Assembly (NCBI GenBank): GCA_964511945.1 | Contig: CAZEHO010000002.1 | Location: 1 to 64,000 of the forward strand | Direction of reading: 5' to 3' | DNA: 64,000 nucleotides | Source of the DNA: CAZEHO01 sp964511945 | GTDB lineage: Bacteria; Actinomycetota; Acidimicrobiia; Spongiisociales; UBA11373 | Shown: positions 49,454-59,314 of the stretch, piece after piece | Layout of the letters: each line of letters starts with the position of its first letter | Position numbering within the stretch: the first letter of the stretch is position 1 | Notes under the pieces: generated by a model | What the model was told of the DNA's origin: nothing | Database searches by the model: none | The model's input: only the letters and a program-made list of their open reading frames with translations | Made by a program: the position numbers and the translations under genes

Positions 49454-50041
49454 ATGCCGGAGGTCTCGTCCAGAGGAGAGCGTCCCATCTCGATCCCCGA
49501 TCGCCTTGCCTACGCCCGGATGATCTCCGTGCCAGTGATCGTGGCGCTGATCCTGCTGGCGGACGATATCGACCACGCCTTTGGGATCGCCGCCGTAATC
49601 ATGGCGCTCGCTTCGTTCACCGATTTCCTGGACGGGTACCTCGCCCGCCGCTGGCAGATCACCACGACGCTCGGTGCGTTCCTCGACACCATCGCCGACA
49701 AGCTGCTGGTGACCGGGGCGTTGTTCGCACTCGTCGAGGTCGGGCGGGCGTGGGCGTGGGCGGCGTTCGTGATCGTCGGCCGTGAGATCGCAATCTCCGG
49801 GCTGCGGGGGATCGCGGCCATGGACGGCGTTTCCGTCCCACCGTCGATCTGGGGCAAAGCGAAGGCCAACGTGCAGTACCTGGCCGTCTTCATGGCGATG
49901 CTGCGGACCCCGGACACGTACGGCGGGCTGTACCCCGACGAGTGGATGATGATCCTCGCCGCCGCCGTCACGGTGCTGTCGGGCGTGGAGTACATGGCCC
50001 GCTTCGCCGTGGTGCTCCGGGCCGACCGGGCTCGTGCCTGA
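49454..50041 (+). CDS. pgsA: CDP-diacylglycerol--glycerol-3-phosphate 3-phosphatidyltransferase
   Basis: 195 residues, membrane enzyme. CDP-alcohol phosphotransferase motif DFLDGYLARRWQITTTLGAF then LDTIADK (D-X2-D-G-X2-A-R-X8-G-X3-D-X3-D). It makes phosphatidylglycerol phosphate. Start uncertain: ATG 49454 lacks a ribosome site, while AGAGGAGAG at 49473 precedes an ATC codon at 49487, and the next ATG is residue 23. Overlaps the epimerase start by 8 bases. Confidence 0.92.
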   Translation: MPEVSSRGERPISIPDRLAYARMISVPVIVALILLADDIDHAFGIAAVIMALASFTDFLDGYLARRWQITTTLGAFLDTIADKLLVTGALFALVEVGRAWAWAAFVIVGREIAISGLRGIAAMDGVSVPPSIWGKAKANVQYLAVFMAMLRTPDTYGGLYPDEWMMILAAAVTVLSGVEYMARFAVVLRADRARA

Positions 50042-51008
50042 CACTCTCGTCACCGGCGGCACCGGGTTCATCGGTGGTGCTCTTCTCCGGCGCCTGATCG
50101 CCGATGGGCGTGCGGTCAGGGCCCTGGTGCGCAGCGATGCCGATGCCGAAGCGGTCGCCTCGCTCGGCGCCGAGCCGGTCGTGGGGGACCTGCGCAACCT
50201 CGCCTCGGTCGATCGAGCCGTGACCGGGTGCCGAACGGTTTTTCACGTTGCCGGGATCAACGAGATGTGCTCCCGCGACATCGACCTGATGTATCGCGTC
50301 AACCTCGAAGGGTCGCGCACCGTGGCCTCGGCGGCGGCTGCCGCCGGGGTTGAGCGGATCGTGTACACCTCGTCGGCGGCGGTGCTCGGTGAGGCCCCGG
50401 GACTGATAGCCACCGAAGCCACTCCGTTCACCCAGGACCTCAGCAACTACGGCCGCTCGAAGCGGCTGGGAGAGGAGGCGGTGTTCTCCGCAGCGCTCGA
50501 CGCCGGAATCGACGCGGTGGCGGTGAATCCCTCGTCGGTGCAGGGCCCTGGCCGGACCGGGGGAACCGGGAAGATCCTGCTCGGGTTCCTCACCGGAACA
50601 CTCCGCTACGCGGTGAACACCACGATCAGCCTTGTCTACATCGACGACTGCATCGAGGCCCACCTCCTGGCCGAAGCCAACGGCGCACCGGGCGAGCGGT
50701 ACGTGGTGAGTGGAGCAAGGGTGACCATTCGCGAAGCGTTGGATCTGCTCCGCCGGGTCTCCGGTGTCGATCACCGGGTGCGGATGCTTCCGACATCCGT
50801 GCTCACCGCACTGGCTCCGGTGGTAGCCGGCGCGTTCCGGCTGATCGGCAAGCACCCGCCGCTGTGCCCGGAGATGGCCCGCATTGCCGGCCACGGAGCC
50901 GCCTACGACGGGTCCCGGATCACTCGTCGACTCGGGCTGGATTACACCCCGCCGGAGGAGTGGCTGGCCACCACAATCGAGTGGTACCGCAGCGAGGGGC
51001 TGGTCTGA
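50034..51008 (+). CDS. NAD(P)-dependent sugar epimerase/dehydratase (extended SDR)
   Basis: 324 residues. Rossmann loop VTGGTGFIGGALLRRL, and the catalytic YGRSK motif in SNYGRSKRLGEEAVF with the upstream Ser in TSSAAVLG. It is similar to dihydroflavonol-reductase/HpnA-type SDRs. Substrate not certain. GTG start overlaps the pgsA tail. Confidence 0.85.
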   Translation: MPDTLVTGGTGFIGGALLRRLIADGRAVRALVRSDADAEAVASLGAEPVVGDLRNLASVDRAVTGCRTVFHVAGINEMCSRDIDLMYRVNLEGSRTVASAAAAAGVERIVYTSSAAVLGEAPGLIATEATPFTQDLSNYGRSKRLGEEAVFSAALDAGIDAVAVNPSSVQGPGRTGGTGKILLGFLTGTLRYAVNTTISLVYIDDCIEAHLLAEANGAPGERYVVSGARVTIREALDLLRRVSGVDHRVRMLPTSVLTALAPVVAGAFRLIGKHPPLCPEMARIAGHGAAYDGSRITRRLGLDYTPPEEWLATTIEWYRSEGLV

Positions 51009-51026
51009 GCCGCCCGACGCAGGCCG

Positions 51027-51317
51027 CTACCCGGTCATGCGGTAGCCCACGTACCAGGCGCTGCACGGATGCGGAGCGACCTCGAGGAGCAGGTCACCGT
51101 GGCTGATCAGGCCGACGTCACCGGTTGATTCCCCGAAGTCGAAGACCAGTGCGGTTCCCGTCTGGGAGCCCACGACCTTCCAATCGATCATCACGTCCAC
51201 ATACGCCGTGTAGTCGGCGTCGCGAATGCTGATCCGGCACTTGTCGGCGTTGCTCTGGAACATGCTGTTCGCATGCTTAGGCGCGTCCCACAAATCGCGT
51301 ACCATCACCACTCGCAT
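51027..51317 (-). CDS. Hypothetical small protein
   Basis: 96 residues (ATG 51317; ATG 51305 also possible). Beta-rich with NADKCRISIRDADYTAYVDV, then MIDWKVVGSQTGTALVFDFG, and a final cysteine (HPCSAWYVGYRM). It is divergent from mfd and overlaps its start by two bases. Not recognised; the sequence looks protein-like, but start and reality are uncertain. Confidence 0.45.
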   Translation of the reverse strand: MRVVMVRDLWDAPKHANSMFQSNADKCRISIRDADYTAYVDVMIDWKVVGSQTGTALVFDFGESTGDVGLISHGDLLLEVAPHPCSAWYVGYRMTG

Positions 51318-54300
51318 GCCCGCCCCCCTTGTCACCCTGATCGACCGCTGGCGGCGCCACCCATCCCCGTCGATTCCGGGTCGTCTGGTGGTGCCGCCCG
51401 GCATGCGCGCCTACTTCCTCGCCGGACTTGGCGCGAAGCTCGGCACTCCGATCTTCGCCGTGGTGCCGGGTGAACGCGACGCCGAGAATCTCTCCGACGA
51501 TCTCGAACTGTTCGTCGACGACGCGGTGATGCTCCCGGCGTGGGAGACCCTGCCGTTTGAGCACGTTTCTCCCAACGTGGCGACCATGGCCGCCCGGTCG
51601 GAGGCTCGTCACCGGCTGCGCCGCGGGGATCCCGGGATCGTGGTGGCGTCGGTGCGGGCTGCAACTCAACGGGTCAGTGCGTCACCGGTCCATCCGGTGG
51701 TGGTGCGGACCGGAGATGAGCCGGGATTCGATGAAGTCGTTCGGGCGCTGACCGGCGCCGGATATCACCGCACCGATCGGGTCGAGAGCAGGGGTGAGAT
51801 CGCAGTCCGCGGGGGCATTATCGACGTGTTCCCGGCGCAGGGCCGCGAGCCGTTCCGGATCGACTTCTGGGGTGACGCCGTTGATGAGATCCGCAAATTT
51901 ACCGTGGGCACCCAGCGCTCGGTTGATCCCGCCGATGTGGTCGTGGCCTACCCGGCCCGGGAGTTCCGTCCGGATCCGGAGGTCATCGAGGGCGCTCGCG
52001 ATCTGCTGCAACGGGAACCATGGGCGGCGGCGACCTGGGATCGCATTGCCGACGGGATGCTGTTCCCGGGGATCGAGTCGTGGCTTCCGTGGCTGGCACC
52101 CGAAGCAACCGCACTGTCCGAAGCCGACCCATCCGTGGTCGTCGTCCTCTTTGATCCGGCGCGTGCCGGTGATCGATCGCGCGACCTGGTCAAGGAGGAG
52201 AGCGAACTGGCGGCGGCGCTGGCGCCCACCTGGGGAACCGGGGCGCCCGAAGCCGGCGATCACCCGATGCTCTACCTGCCCGTCGGCGAAGCCGTGTCCG
52301 ACGATCGGCTCATCGAAGTTCCCTCACTGGCGGCCGGTCCCGGGGATGAATCTCTCGACGTCTCGGGGCTCGACGCCGCGCCGGGCGATCCTGAGTCGGT
52401 TGCTGCGGGAATCGCCCGCCTCCTGGCCAAGAAGGTCCAGGTTGTCGTCGCCATGGACGGTGAACCGGCGGCAAGACGGGTCAGCCGGATCCTGGGTGAG
52501 AACGGTGTGGCGCTGCCGCACCGGGATTCAGCCGACGGCGACTCCATTGTGTTGTCGTACGGCATCCACCGTGGGTTTGTGGCTCCGGGTCTCGGAGTGG
52601 CGGTTCTCGGCGAGCAGGAAATCGCCGGCAGGCGGCGGGCTCATCGTCGGGTGACGGCGCGTCCGGTCCGTACTCGGGAAGGCGCCGGGTATGGGGATCT
52701 CTCCCCGGGGGACTACGTCGTGCATTACCGGCACGGGATCGGACGGTTCGAAGGCCTCGTCACCCGGACACTGGCCGGTATCGAGCGCGACTACCTCCTG
52801 GTGGCGTACGCCGCCGGCGACAAGCTCTATGTCCCCACCGACCAATTGGCGGCGGTCCGTCCTTACACCGGAGGCGAGTCGCCCCGGCTGTCGCGGATGG
52901 GCGGTGCCGACTGGTCGAAGACCCGGAGCAAGGTCCGCAAGGCCGTCGCTGCCGTCGCCGAAGAAGTGGTCGCGCTGCATCGGCAGCGAGCCCAGGTCGA
53001 GGGCCACGCCTTCGGTCGTGACACTCCCTGGCAGCGTGAGATGGAGGCGGCGTTCCCGTTTGAGGAGACCCCCGATCAGCTGACCACGGTCGAAGCGGTC
53101 AAAGAAGATATGCAACTCGATGCGCCGATGGACCGCCTCGTGTTCGGCGACGTCGGCTTCGGCAAGACCGAAATCGCGGTCCGCGCGGCCTTCAAGGCGG
53201 TACAGGACGGCAAGCAGGCGGCGATCCTGGTGCCGACCACTCTCCTTGCCCAGCAGCACCAGCAGACCTTCTCGGAGCGGTTCGACCCGTATCCGATCCG
53301 AGTCGAAATGCTGAGCCGATTCCTCACCGCCAAGCAGCAGCGCGAGGTGGCGGTCGGATTGGCCTCCGGCTCCGTCGATGTGGTGATCGCCACCCATCGG
53401 CTGCTCAGCGAGGACATCGAGTTCAAGGATCTCGGTCTGCTGGTCGTGGATGAGGAGCAGCGCTTCGGGGTGCAGGCGAAGGACAAGATCAAGGAGCTGC
53501 GTTCATCGGTGGACGTGCTGACGCTGACCGCGACCCCGATCCCGCGGACCCTCGAGATGGCACTCACCGGGATCCGTCCGGTGAGCCGAATCGCGACCCC
53601 GCCGGAGGATCGGCACCCGATCCTCACCTTTGTCGGGCCACTCGATCAACGCACCATATCCGCCGCGATTCGCCGCGAGATGCTGCGTGAGGGCCAGGTG
53701 TTCTATGTGCACAACCGGGTGCAATCGATCGACCATGCCGTCGCCCGGCTCCGGGAGCTGGTTCCGGAGGCGCGCTACGCCATCGCACACGGCCAGATGA
53801 GCGAAGGCCAGCTCGAACAGGTGATGCTCGACTTCTGGAACGGCGAACACGACGTGTTGGTCGCGACGACGATCATCGAATCGGGCCTCGATCTTCCCCA
53901 GGTGAACACACTGATCGTCGAGCGGGCCGATCTGCTCGGGCTCGCGCAGCTCTACCAGTTGCGGGGACGGGTGGGCCGGTCCAGCCAGCGCGCCTACGCC
54001 TACCTGTTCCATCCGCCGGATCAGGCACTCTCGGAAGACGCTCACCGGCGGCTGGAGGCAGTCGGTGAGTTCGCCGACCTGGGATCCGGTTTCCAGCTCG
54101 CGATGCGGGATCTCGAGATCCGCGGGGCCGGGAGCATTCTGGGAAATGTTCAGTCCGGCCACATCTCTGCGGTGGGGTTCGACCTGTACGTGGAACTGGT
54201 CGCCGAGGCGGTGGCGCAGATGGAATCGGATGGGGGAGCGGAACCGGTGGAGACTCCCGCCGAGGTTCGCATCGAGCTCCCCGTAGATGCCCACCTGCCG

Positions 54301-54699
54301 GACGACTACGTAACCGACCAGGCAGCCCGGCTCGAGACATACCGGCGTCTGGCGGCGGGCACCACCCCCCAAGACGTCGCCGATGTCCGCGCCGAATGGG
54401 AGGACCGCTTCGGCCCGCTTCCGCCGCGGGCGATCGCGCTGATCGATATTGCCGAACTCCGGGTTGAGGCGCTGCGGGTGGGGATCACCGAGATCGTCGC
54501 GCTGCGGCATGAGGTCAAGCTGGCGCCGGTTGATCTGAGCTCGTCGCAGGAGGTTCGGCTGCAACGGCTGACCAGGAGGCGGGGTGTCCTCAATGCCGCC
54601 GAGCACGCCCTCTTCGTCCCGACGCCCACCGGGAAAGTGGCCGTCGCGCTTGCGGAGTTCCTTCGTACAATGTGGCCCCCCGATCTCAACGAAAGCTGA
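51316..54699 (+). CDS. mfd: Transcription-repair coupling factor
   Basis: 1127 residues. Domains in order: UvrB-like N-terminal module (residues 1-about 350), RNA-polymerase-interacting CarD-like domain with LSPGDYVVHYRHGIGRFEGL, then the RecG-like translocase: Walker A FGDVGFGKTEIAVRAAF, DEEQ box VVDEEQRFGVQAKDK, ATPIPRTLEM, the TRG region and the QLRGRVGRSSQRAYAY motif. It frees stalled RNA polymerase and recruits UvrA. Length is that of the family. Confidence 0.96.
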   Translation: MPAPLVTLIDRWRRHPSPSIPGRLVVPPGMRAYFLAGLGAKLGTPIFAVVPGERDAENLSDDLELFVDDAVMLPAWETLPFEHVSPNVATMAARSEARHRLRRGDPGIVVASVRAATQRVSASPVHPVVVRTGDEPGFDEVVRALTGAGYHRTDRVESRGEIAVRGGIIDVFPAQGREPFRIDFWGDAVDEIRKFTVGTQRSVDPADVVVAYPAREFRPDPEVIEGARDLLQREPWAAATWDRIADGMLFPGIESWLPWLAPEATALSEADPSVVVVLFDPARAGDRSRDLVKEESELAAALAPTWGTGAPEAGDHPMLYLPVGEAVSDDRLIEVPSLAAGPGDESLDVSGLDAAPGDPESVAAGIARLLAKKVQVVVAMDGEPAARRVSRILGENGVALPHRDSADGDSIVLSYGIHRGFVAPGLGVAVLGEQEIAGRRRAHRRVTARPVRTREGAGYGDLSPGDYVVHYRHGIGRFEGLVTRTLAGIERDYLLVAYAAGDKLYVPTDQLAAVRPYTGGESPRLSRMGGADWSKTRSKVRKAVAAVAEEVVALHRQRAQVEGHAFGRDTPWQREMEAAFPFEETPDQLTTVEAVKEDMQLDAPMDRLVFGDVGFGKTEIAVRAAFKAVQDGKQAAILVPTTLLAQQHQQTFSERFDPYPIRVEMLSRFLTAKQQREVAVGLASGSVDVVIATHRLLSEDIEFKDLGLLVVDEEQRFGVQAKDKIKELRSSVDVLTLTATPIPRTLEMALTGIRPVSRIATPPEDRHPILTFVGPLDQRTISAAIRREMLREGQVFYVHNRVQSIDHAVARLRELVPEARYAIAHGQMSEGQLEQVMLDFWNGEHDVLVATTIIESGLDLPQVNTLIVERADLLGLAQLYQLRGRVGRSSQRAYAYLFHPPDQALSEDAHRRLEAVGEFADLGSGFQLAMRDLEIRGAGSILGNVQSGHISAVGFDLYVELVAEAVAQMESDGGAEPVETPAEVRIELPVDAHLPDDYVTDQAARLETYRRLAAGTTPQDVADVRAEWEDRFGPLPPRAIALIDIAELRVEALRVGITEIVALRHEVKLAPVDLSSSQEVRLQRLTRRRGVLNAAEHALFVPTPTGKVAVALAEFLRTMWPPDLNES

Positions 54700-54704
54700 T
54701 TCCC

Positions 54705-55607
54705 GTGCGCAAGTTTGCTCTCCTCTTCCTCGGTTTTGTCGTCGCCGTCTCCGCCTGTTCCGGTGGCAGCGACGAGATCGGGTCGGTCGGCGACCGGGTG
54801 TTCACGATGGCCGACATCGATGAGCTCTACGAGGTCGACACCGTGCCGATAGACCAAAGCTTCCGGGAATCGCTGTTCCGCGTCATGGCGGTCGAGGCGC
54901 TCGAGCAGGCCGTCGCTGCCGACTTCGGCATCACGATCGACCAGGCCCGCATCGACGAGTTGTTCGAGCAGCGACTCGGTGAGGTCGAAGCCGCCGGACT
55001 CACGGTGGCTGATGCGCTGGGGTTCCCGGGGGCCGGCGACGAGATGCTGCGATTCAACAGCAAGCTCGAGATCCTCCTCGATGACACGATCACGGCGTTC
55101 TTCGCCGACGAGGAGTTCCTCCGCCGCTTCTACGACGAGGAAGGCGACGTCGCTCTCACCTCGGTGTGTGCTCGCCACATCCTCGTGAACACCGCCGAAG
55201 AGGCGGATGCCGCGCTGGCACGGCTCGAAGGCGGTGAGGACTTCGGCACGGTGGCCTCTGAGGTCTCCCTCGACACCGGGTCGCTCCCGGAGGGGAGCCT
55301 CGGCTGCGCGCCCGCCGGCAACTACGTGGGTCCGTTCGCCGATGCCACTATCGAGGCACCACTCGGCGAGCTGTGGGGTCCGGTCGAGACCCAGTTCGGG
55401 TTCCACATCATCATCGTCGACGACCGCACCAAGCCGACGTTCGAAGAGGTCGCCGCGGCGCCCGAGACGTATGTACCGGCCCAGGCAGCTCAGACCGAGT
55501 TTGGCGCCTGGTTCAACACCAAGCTCGAAGAAGCCGACGTCACCCTGGACGAGCAGTACGGGACTTGGACTCCCACCGGGATCGTCCCGCCGGCCGGCGA
55601 GGAATGA
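54705..55607 (+). CDS. SurA/PrsA-like peptidyl-prolyl isomerase lipoprotein
   Basis: 300 residues. Lipoprotein signal with VSACSGG, an N-terminal SurA-like helical region, and a parvulin-type domain: CARHILVNTAEEADAALARL, FGTVASEVSLDTGS, GSLGCAPAGNYVGPFADA and QFGFHIIIVDDR. It is a chaperone/foldase on the outer face of the membrane; the position matches lpqU-adjacent genes between mfd and eno in mycobacteria. GTG start 5 bp after mfd; stop overlaps the mazG start (ATGA). Confidence 0.87.
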   Translation: MRKFALLFLGFVVAVSACSGGSDEIGSVGDRVFTMADIDELYEVDTVPIDQSFRESLFRVMAVEALEQAVAADFGITIDQARIDELFEQRLGEVEAAGLTVADALGFPGAGDEMLRFNSKLEILLDDTITAFFADEEFLRRFYDEEGDVALTSVCARHILVNTAEEADAALARLEGGEDFGTVASEVSLDTGSLPEGSLGCAPAGNYVGPFADATIEAPLGELWGPVETQFGFHIIIVDDRTKPTFEEVAAAPETYVPAQAAQTEFGAWFNTKLEEADVTLDEQYGTWTPTGIVPPAGEE

Positions 55608-57034
55608 GCCGGATCACCATCGCCGGACTCGGTCCGGCCGGCCTCGGCCGGGTCCCCGCTCAGGTGCGGGATCGGCTGCTGGACCCCGAGGTTACGGTGA
55701 TCGTGCGCACCACGAAACATCCGGCCGCGGCCGAACTCGCAGAGCTGCGCGAGGTGATCTCCGCCGACGACCTCTACGACTCCGCAGAGAACTTCGAGGA
55801 GGTGTACCGGGGCATCGCGGATCGGGTTCTGGTCGCTGCCGCCGGAGGTCCGGTGATCTATGCCGTGCCCGGGAGCCCGCTGGTCGGGGAGCGGGCGGTT
55901 GCGCTGCTCCGGGCCGAGTCCGAGGTCACGGTGCTCGGGGGTGAATCCTTCATTGATCTGGTGCTGGCGCGAGCCGGAGTCGATCCGCTTGCTCGCGGCT
56001 TCCAAGTTCTCGACGGCCACGCATTGCCTTACCCGCTGCTGCTCCACCTTCCGACGGTGATCGGGCAGGTCGATACGCCGTATGCTCTGTTCGAGGTCCG
56101 CGATGCTCTGCTCACGCTGCTCGACCCCGCCACCGAAGTCTTGGTGCTGCGGGATCTCGGTGATGACGACGAGGCCGTCGAACGGATTCCGCTCTCGGAT
56201 CTGGGTGCGGTCCACGCCGGGTTACGTACGTCGCTCTTCCTCGATCCGGTGCCCCCGGGATGGCCCGGATTGGTGCAGACCAACACCCGGCTGAGGGCCG
56301 AATGTCCCTGGGATCGGGAACAGACGCATCACACGCTGGCCACCCACCTGCTCGAAGAGGCTTATGAGACACTCGAGGCAATCGAGGGACTGCCACCCGA
56401 TGCGCCGAGCGGCGAGGCCGACGTGCCGGGTTACCTCCATCTCGAGGAGGAACTGGGCGACCTCCTGCTGCAGGTGGTCTTTCACGCAGTGCTGGCCACC
56501 GAAGCCGGCGTCTTCGGGATCGAGGAAGTCGCCGAGGGCATCCGCCGCAAGCTCGTGCATCGTCACCCCCACGTCTTCGGCGAGGTCGCAGCCGATACCG
56601 CCGAGCATGTGAGGGCGAACTGGGAGCTGCTCAAGCAGCAGGAGAAGCAGCGGGAGTCGCTGATGGACGGTGTGCCTTCGGCGATGCCGGCTCTGTCGCG
56701 AGCCCATAAGCTTCAGTCGCGCGCCGCCCAGATCGGGTTCGACTGGCCGGACCTCGACGGGGTCATCGACAAGCTGCGGGAGGAGATCGACGAACTGGTT
56801 GCCGACCTCGATCGACCCGAACGGGCAACCGCCGAACTCGGCGATGTCCTGTTCTCGGTGGTCAATCTGGCACGGCGTCTGGAGATCGAACCGGAGCAGG
56901 CATTGCGGGGAGCAGCTGTTCGATTCGAGCGGCGGTTCCGGGCGATGGAGGAGAGCGGTAGCCTGACCGGGCTCTCGCTCGAGGAGCTCGATCGCCGGTG
57001 GGACGCGGCGAAGGCCGCCGAAACCGACGGGTAG
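55604..57034 (+). CDS. mazG: TP-methylase/MazG fusion nucleoside triphosphate pyrophosphohydrolase
   Basis: 476 residues. The N-terminal tetrapyrrole-methylase-like domain (SRITIAGLGPAGLGRVPAQV, YAVPGSPLVGERAV) is followed by two MazG units: ECPWDREQTHHTLATHLLEE with HLEEELGDLLLQVVFHA, and EIDELVADLDRPE with AELGDVLFSVVNLAR. Same architecture as Bacillus YabN. It probably hydrolyses non-canonical NTPs; the role of the methylase part is unknown. Confidence 0.93.
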   Translation: MSRITIAGLGPAGLGRVPAQVRDRLLDPEVTVIVRTTKHPAAAELAELREVISADDLYDSAENFEEVYRGIADRVLVAAAGGPVIYAVPGSPLVGERAVALLRAESEVTVLGGESFIDLVLARAGVDPLARGFQVLDGHALPYPLLLHLPTVIGQVDTPYALFEVRDALLTLLDPATEVLVLRDLGDDDEAVERIPLSDLGAVHAGLRTSLFLDPVPPGWPGLVQTNTRLRAECPWDREQTHHTLATHLLEEAYETLEAIEGLPPDAPSGEADVPGYLHLEEELGDLLLQVVFHAVLATEAGVFGIEEVAEGIRRKLVHRHPHVFGEVAADTAEHVRANWELLKQQEKQRESLMDGVPSAMPALSRAHKLQSRAAQIGFDWPDLDGVIDKLREEIDELVADLDRPERATAELGDVLFSVVNLARRLEIEPEQALRGAAVRFERRFRAMEESGSLTGLSLEELDRRWDAAKAAETDG

Positions 57035-57121
57035 CCGCCCGCCGCCATCGGTAGATCCCAACCGGGCGGATGCTCGGCACTCGAGAGGTCAAGTGATAGC
57101 GTTTCGGCTCAAGGAGGGCCC

Positions 57122-58399
57122 GTGACCAGGATTGAGACGATACGGGCCCGCGAGGTCCTCGACTCTCGGGGAAACCCGACCGTCGAAGCCGAGGTTGTCC
57201 TTGCTGGAAACCACTTCGGACGGGCGGCGGTTCCTTCGGGAGCATCGACGGGGGCACTCGAAGCGATCGAGCTTCGGGACGGCGGAGGCCGCTACGGCGG
57301 AAAGGGCGTACTGCGGGCCGTCGAGCACGTCAATGAGCGCATCGCGCCGGCGATCGTCGGCATGGACGCGACCGATCAGGAAGCGATCGACCAGGCGATG
57401 CTCGACATGGACGGCACGCCGAACAAGGGCGAGCTCGGCGCCAACGCCACTCTTGCCGTTTCCCTGGCAACGGCTCGCGCCGCCGCTGCAGGGCTCGGCG
57501 TTCCCCTCTTCCGGTACCTCGGCGGGCCATCGGCGCGGGTGCTTCCCGTTCCGATGCTGAATGTGTTGAACGGCGGAGTTCACGCCGCCAACTCGGTCGA
57601 CATCCAGGAATTCATGCTGGTGCCGGCCGGCTTCCCCAGCTTCCGCGAGTCGCTGCGGGCCGGCGTGGAGATCTACCACGCCCTGCGCAAGGTGCTCGCC
57701 GGGCGGGGCCTGTCCACCAACGTCGGCGACGAAGGCGGCTTTGCGCCCAACCTGGCAGAGAATCGCGATGCCCTCGAGGTGCTCGTCGAAGCGGTCGAGG
57801 CCGCCGGATACGAGCCGGGTCGGGAGGTGGCGTTTGCGCTCGACGTGGCGGCCAGCGAGTTCCATCGCGAGGGCCGCTACATGATGGAGGGCCGTTCCCT
57901 CAAGTCTGAGGAGATGGCCGAGTACCTTGGCGGGCTCGTCGACGAGTTCCCGCTGATTTCGATCGAGGACGGGCTCTCCGAAGACGACTGGGACGGCTGG
58001 GAGATCCTGACGCGGATGATCGGAGACAGGTGCCAGCTCGTTGCCGACGACACCTTCGTCACGAACGAGGATCTGCTCCGCAAGGGGATCGAGCAGGGCG
58101 TCGCGAACGCGATCCTCATCAAGGTGAATCAGATCGGGACCCTCTCCGAGACCTTCCACACGATGGAGCTCGCCGAGGGCAACCAGTACGGACGGGTGGT
58201 CAGCCACCGCTCCGGGGAGACCGAGGACGTCTTCATCAGCCACCTCGCCGTGGCGACCAACGCCGGTCAGATCAAGACCGGCGCCCCGGCCCGCGGCGAG
58301 CGGACCGCCAAGTACAACCAGCTGCTTCGGATCGAGGAGCGGCTCGGAGATATGGCCCGCTTCCCCGGATTCGACATCTACGGAGGTACCACGGCGTGA
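57122..58399 (+). CDS. eno: Enolase
   Basis: 425 residues. Signature motifs: VPSGASTGALEAIELRDGG, LNVLNGGVHAANSVDIQEF and LIKVNQIGTLSET with the catalytic Lys. Converts 2-phosphoglycerate to phosphoenolpyruvate. AAGGAGG lies 4 bp before GTG 57122, one of the few strong ribosome sites here. Its stop overlaps divIC (GTGA). Confidence 0.97.
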   Translation: MTRIETIRAREVLDSRGNPTVEAEVVLAGNHFGRAAVPSGASTGALEAIELRDGGGRYGGKGVLRAVEHVNERIAPAIVGMDATDQEAIDQAMLDMDGTPNKGELGANATLAVSLATARAAAAGLGVPLFRYLGGPSARVLPVPMLNVLNGGVHAANSVDIQEFMLVPAGFPSFRESLRAGVEIYHALRKVLAGRGLSTNVGDEGGFAPNLAENRDALEVLVEAVEAAGYEPGREVAFALDVAASEFHREGRYMMEGRSLKSEEMAEYLGGLVDEFPLISIEDGLSEDDWDGWEILTRMIGDRCQLVADDTFVTNEDLLRKGIEQGVANAILIKVNQIGTLSETFHTMELAEGNQYGRVVSHRSGETEDVFISHLAVATNAGQIKTGAPARGERTAKYNQLLRIEERLGDMARFPGFDIYGGTTA

Positions 58400-58800
58400 A
58401 TGATGCGAGGCCTGCCTGGCGCTGGTCGGGGCTGCTGGCGGTAGCAGCCCTGATCGGGCTGGCCGTGGCGGCGGTCGGGATCTTCCCGTTCCGCCAGATC
58501 CTGGCCCAGGAGCGCGCCGTGGACCTCGCATCGCAGCAGCTGGAGGCCATCCAGGAAGAGAACGAGCGCCTGGAGGCCGAGATCGTGGCGCTGCAAACCC
58601 CGCAGGAGATCGAGCGGATCGCCCGCGAGCAGCTCGGCCTCGTCCACCCCGGTGAGGTCGGGTACGTCGTGGTGTCGCCGCCCGACGCAACGGTGACCAC
58701 GCTGCCGCCGGAGCCCAGTCTCGACCGCCCGCCGGAGCAGCCGTGGTGGCGTGATCTGTGGGACTTCCTGACCGGGCGCGATCTCGCCGACGATGGATGA
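58396..58800 (+). CDS. FtsB/DivIC-family septum protein
   Basis: 134 residues: short cytosolic N-terminus, one membrane helix (about 12-32), a coiled coil (SQQLEAIQEENERLEAEIVA) and the DivIC signature EIERIAREQLGLVHPGEVGYVV. Proline-rich tail ending in LWDFLTGRDL. It is part of the divisome. Overlaps eno by four bases and DUF501 by eight. Confidence 0.92.
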   Translation: MNDARPAWRWSGLLAVAALIGLAVAAVGIFPFRQILAQERAVDLASQQLEAIQEENERLEAEIVALQTPQEIERIAREQLGLVHPGEVGYVVVSPPDATVTTLPPEPSLDRPPEQPWWRDLWDFLTGRDLADDG

Positions 58801-59314
58801 CGGCCCGGTCGTCGCAGCCCAACTGGGACGGCCGCTCCGATCCGAGGCAGACGTCGTGGTGCGCTGCCACCTCGGACTCCCGGTGGTGACGAGGGTCCCA
58901 CCGCTGCTCGACGACGGCACACCGTTCCCGACCCGGTACTGGCTCTCTTGCCCGCTTGCCGGCAAGCGGGTCGGCCGTCTCGAGGGAGCCGGGGGTGTCG
59001 GCGCGATGGATCGGCGCGTCGCCCGGGTCCCCGAATTTGCGGCCCTTCTCCAGGCGGCCCACGAGCGGTACGCATCGGAACGCGATTCGGCGCTGCCGGA
59101 GAACGCACACCCGAGCCCGAGCGGCGGGGTCGCCGGATCGTCCGGGGGCGTGAAGTGCCTCCATGCCCACTACGCCGATCACGCGGCCGGGAACGACAAC
59201 CCGGTCGGGGAGACGGTTGCCCCATGGGTGGAGCCACTCGACTGTGCGATGCCCTGCGTCGTCGATCGAGGAGATGGAGCGATGGCGAACCCGCAATGGC
59301 GGGAGCCACGGTGA
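58793..59314 (+). CDS. DUF501 protein
   Basis: 173 residues. Actinobacterial family with conserved cysteines and histidines: VVVRCHLGLPVVTRVPPLLD, TRYWLSCPLAGKRVGRLE, GGVKCLHAHYADHAAG and CAMPCVVDRG, which suggest a metal site. The gene is always near eno/divIC/ppx in actinobacteria. Function unknown. Stop overlaps the ppx GTG start. Confidence 0.92.
   Translation: MDDGPVVAAQLGRPLRSEADVVVRCHLGLPVVTRVPPLLDDGTPFPTRYWLSCPLAGKRVGRLEGAGGVGAMDRRVARVPEFAALLQAAHERYASERDSALPENAHPSPSGGVAGSSGGVKCLHAHYADHAAGNDNPVGETVAPWVEPLDCAMPCVVDRGDGAMANPQWREPR

Noticed and set aside
47774..50197. 807-residue open frame opposite glpK and pgsA
   Set aside because: Composition rich in His, Gly and Arg as expected of the complement of GC-rich genes; glpK and pgsA on the plus strand have full family motifs.
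57089..59296. 735-residue open frame opposite eno and divIC
   Set aside because: Antisense shadow; enolase, DivIC and DUF501 are unambiguous on the plus strand.
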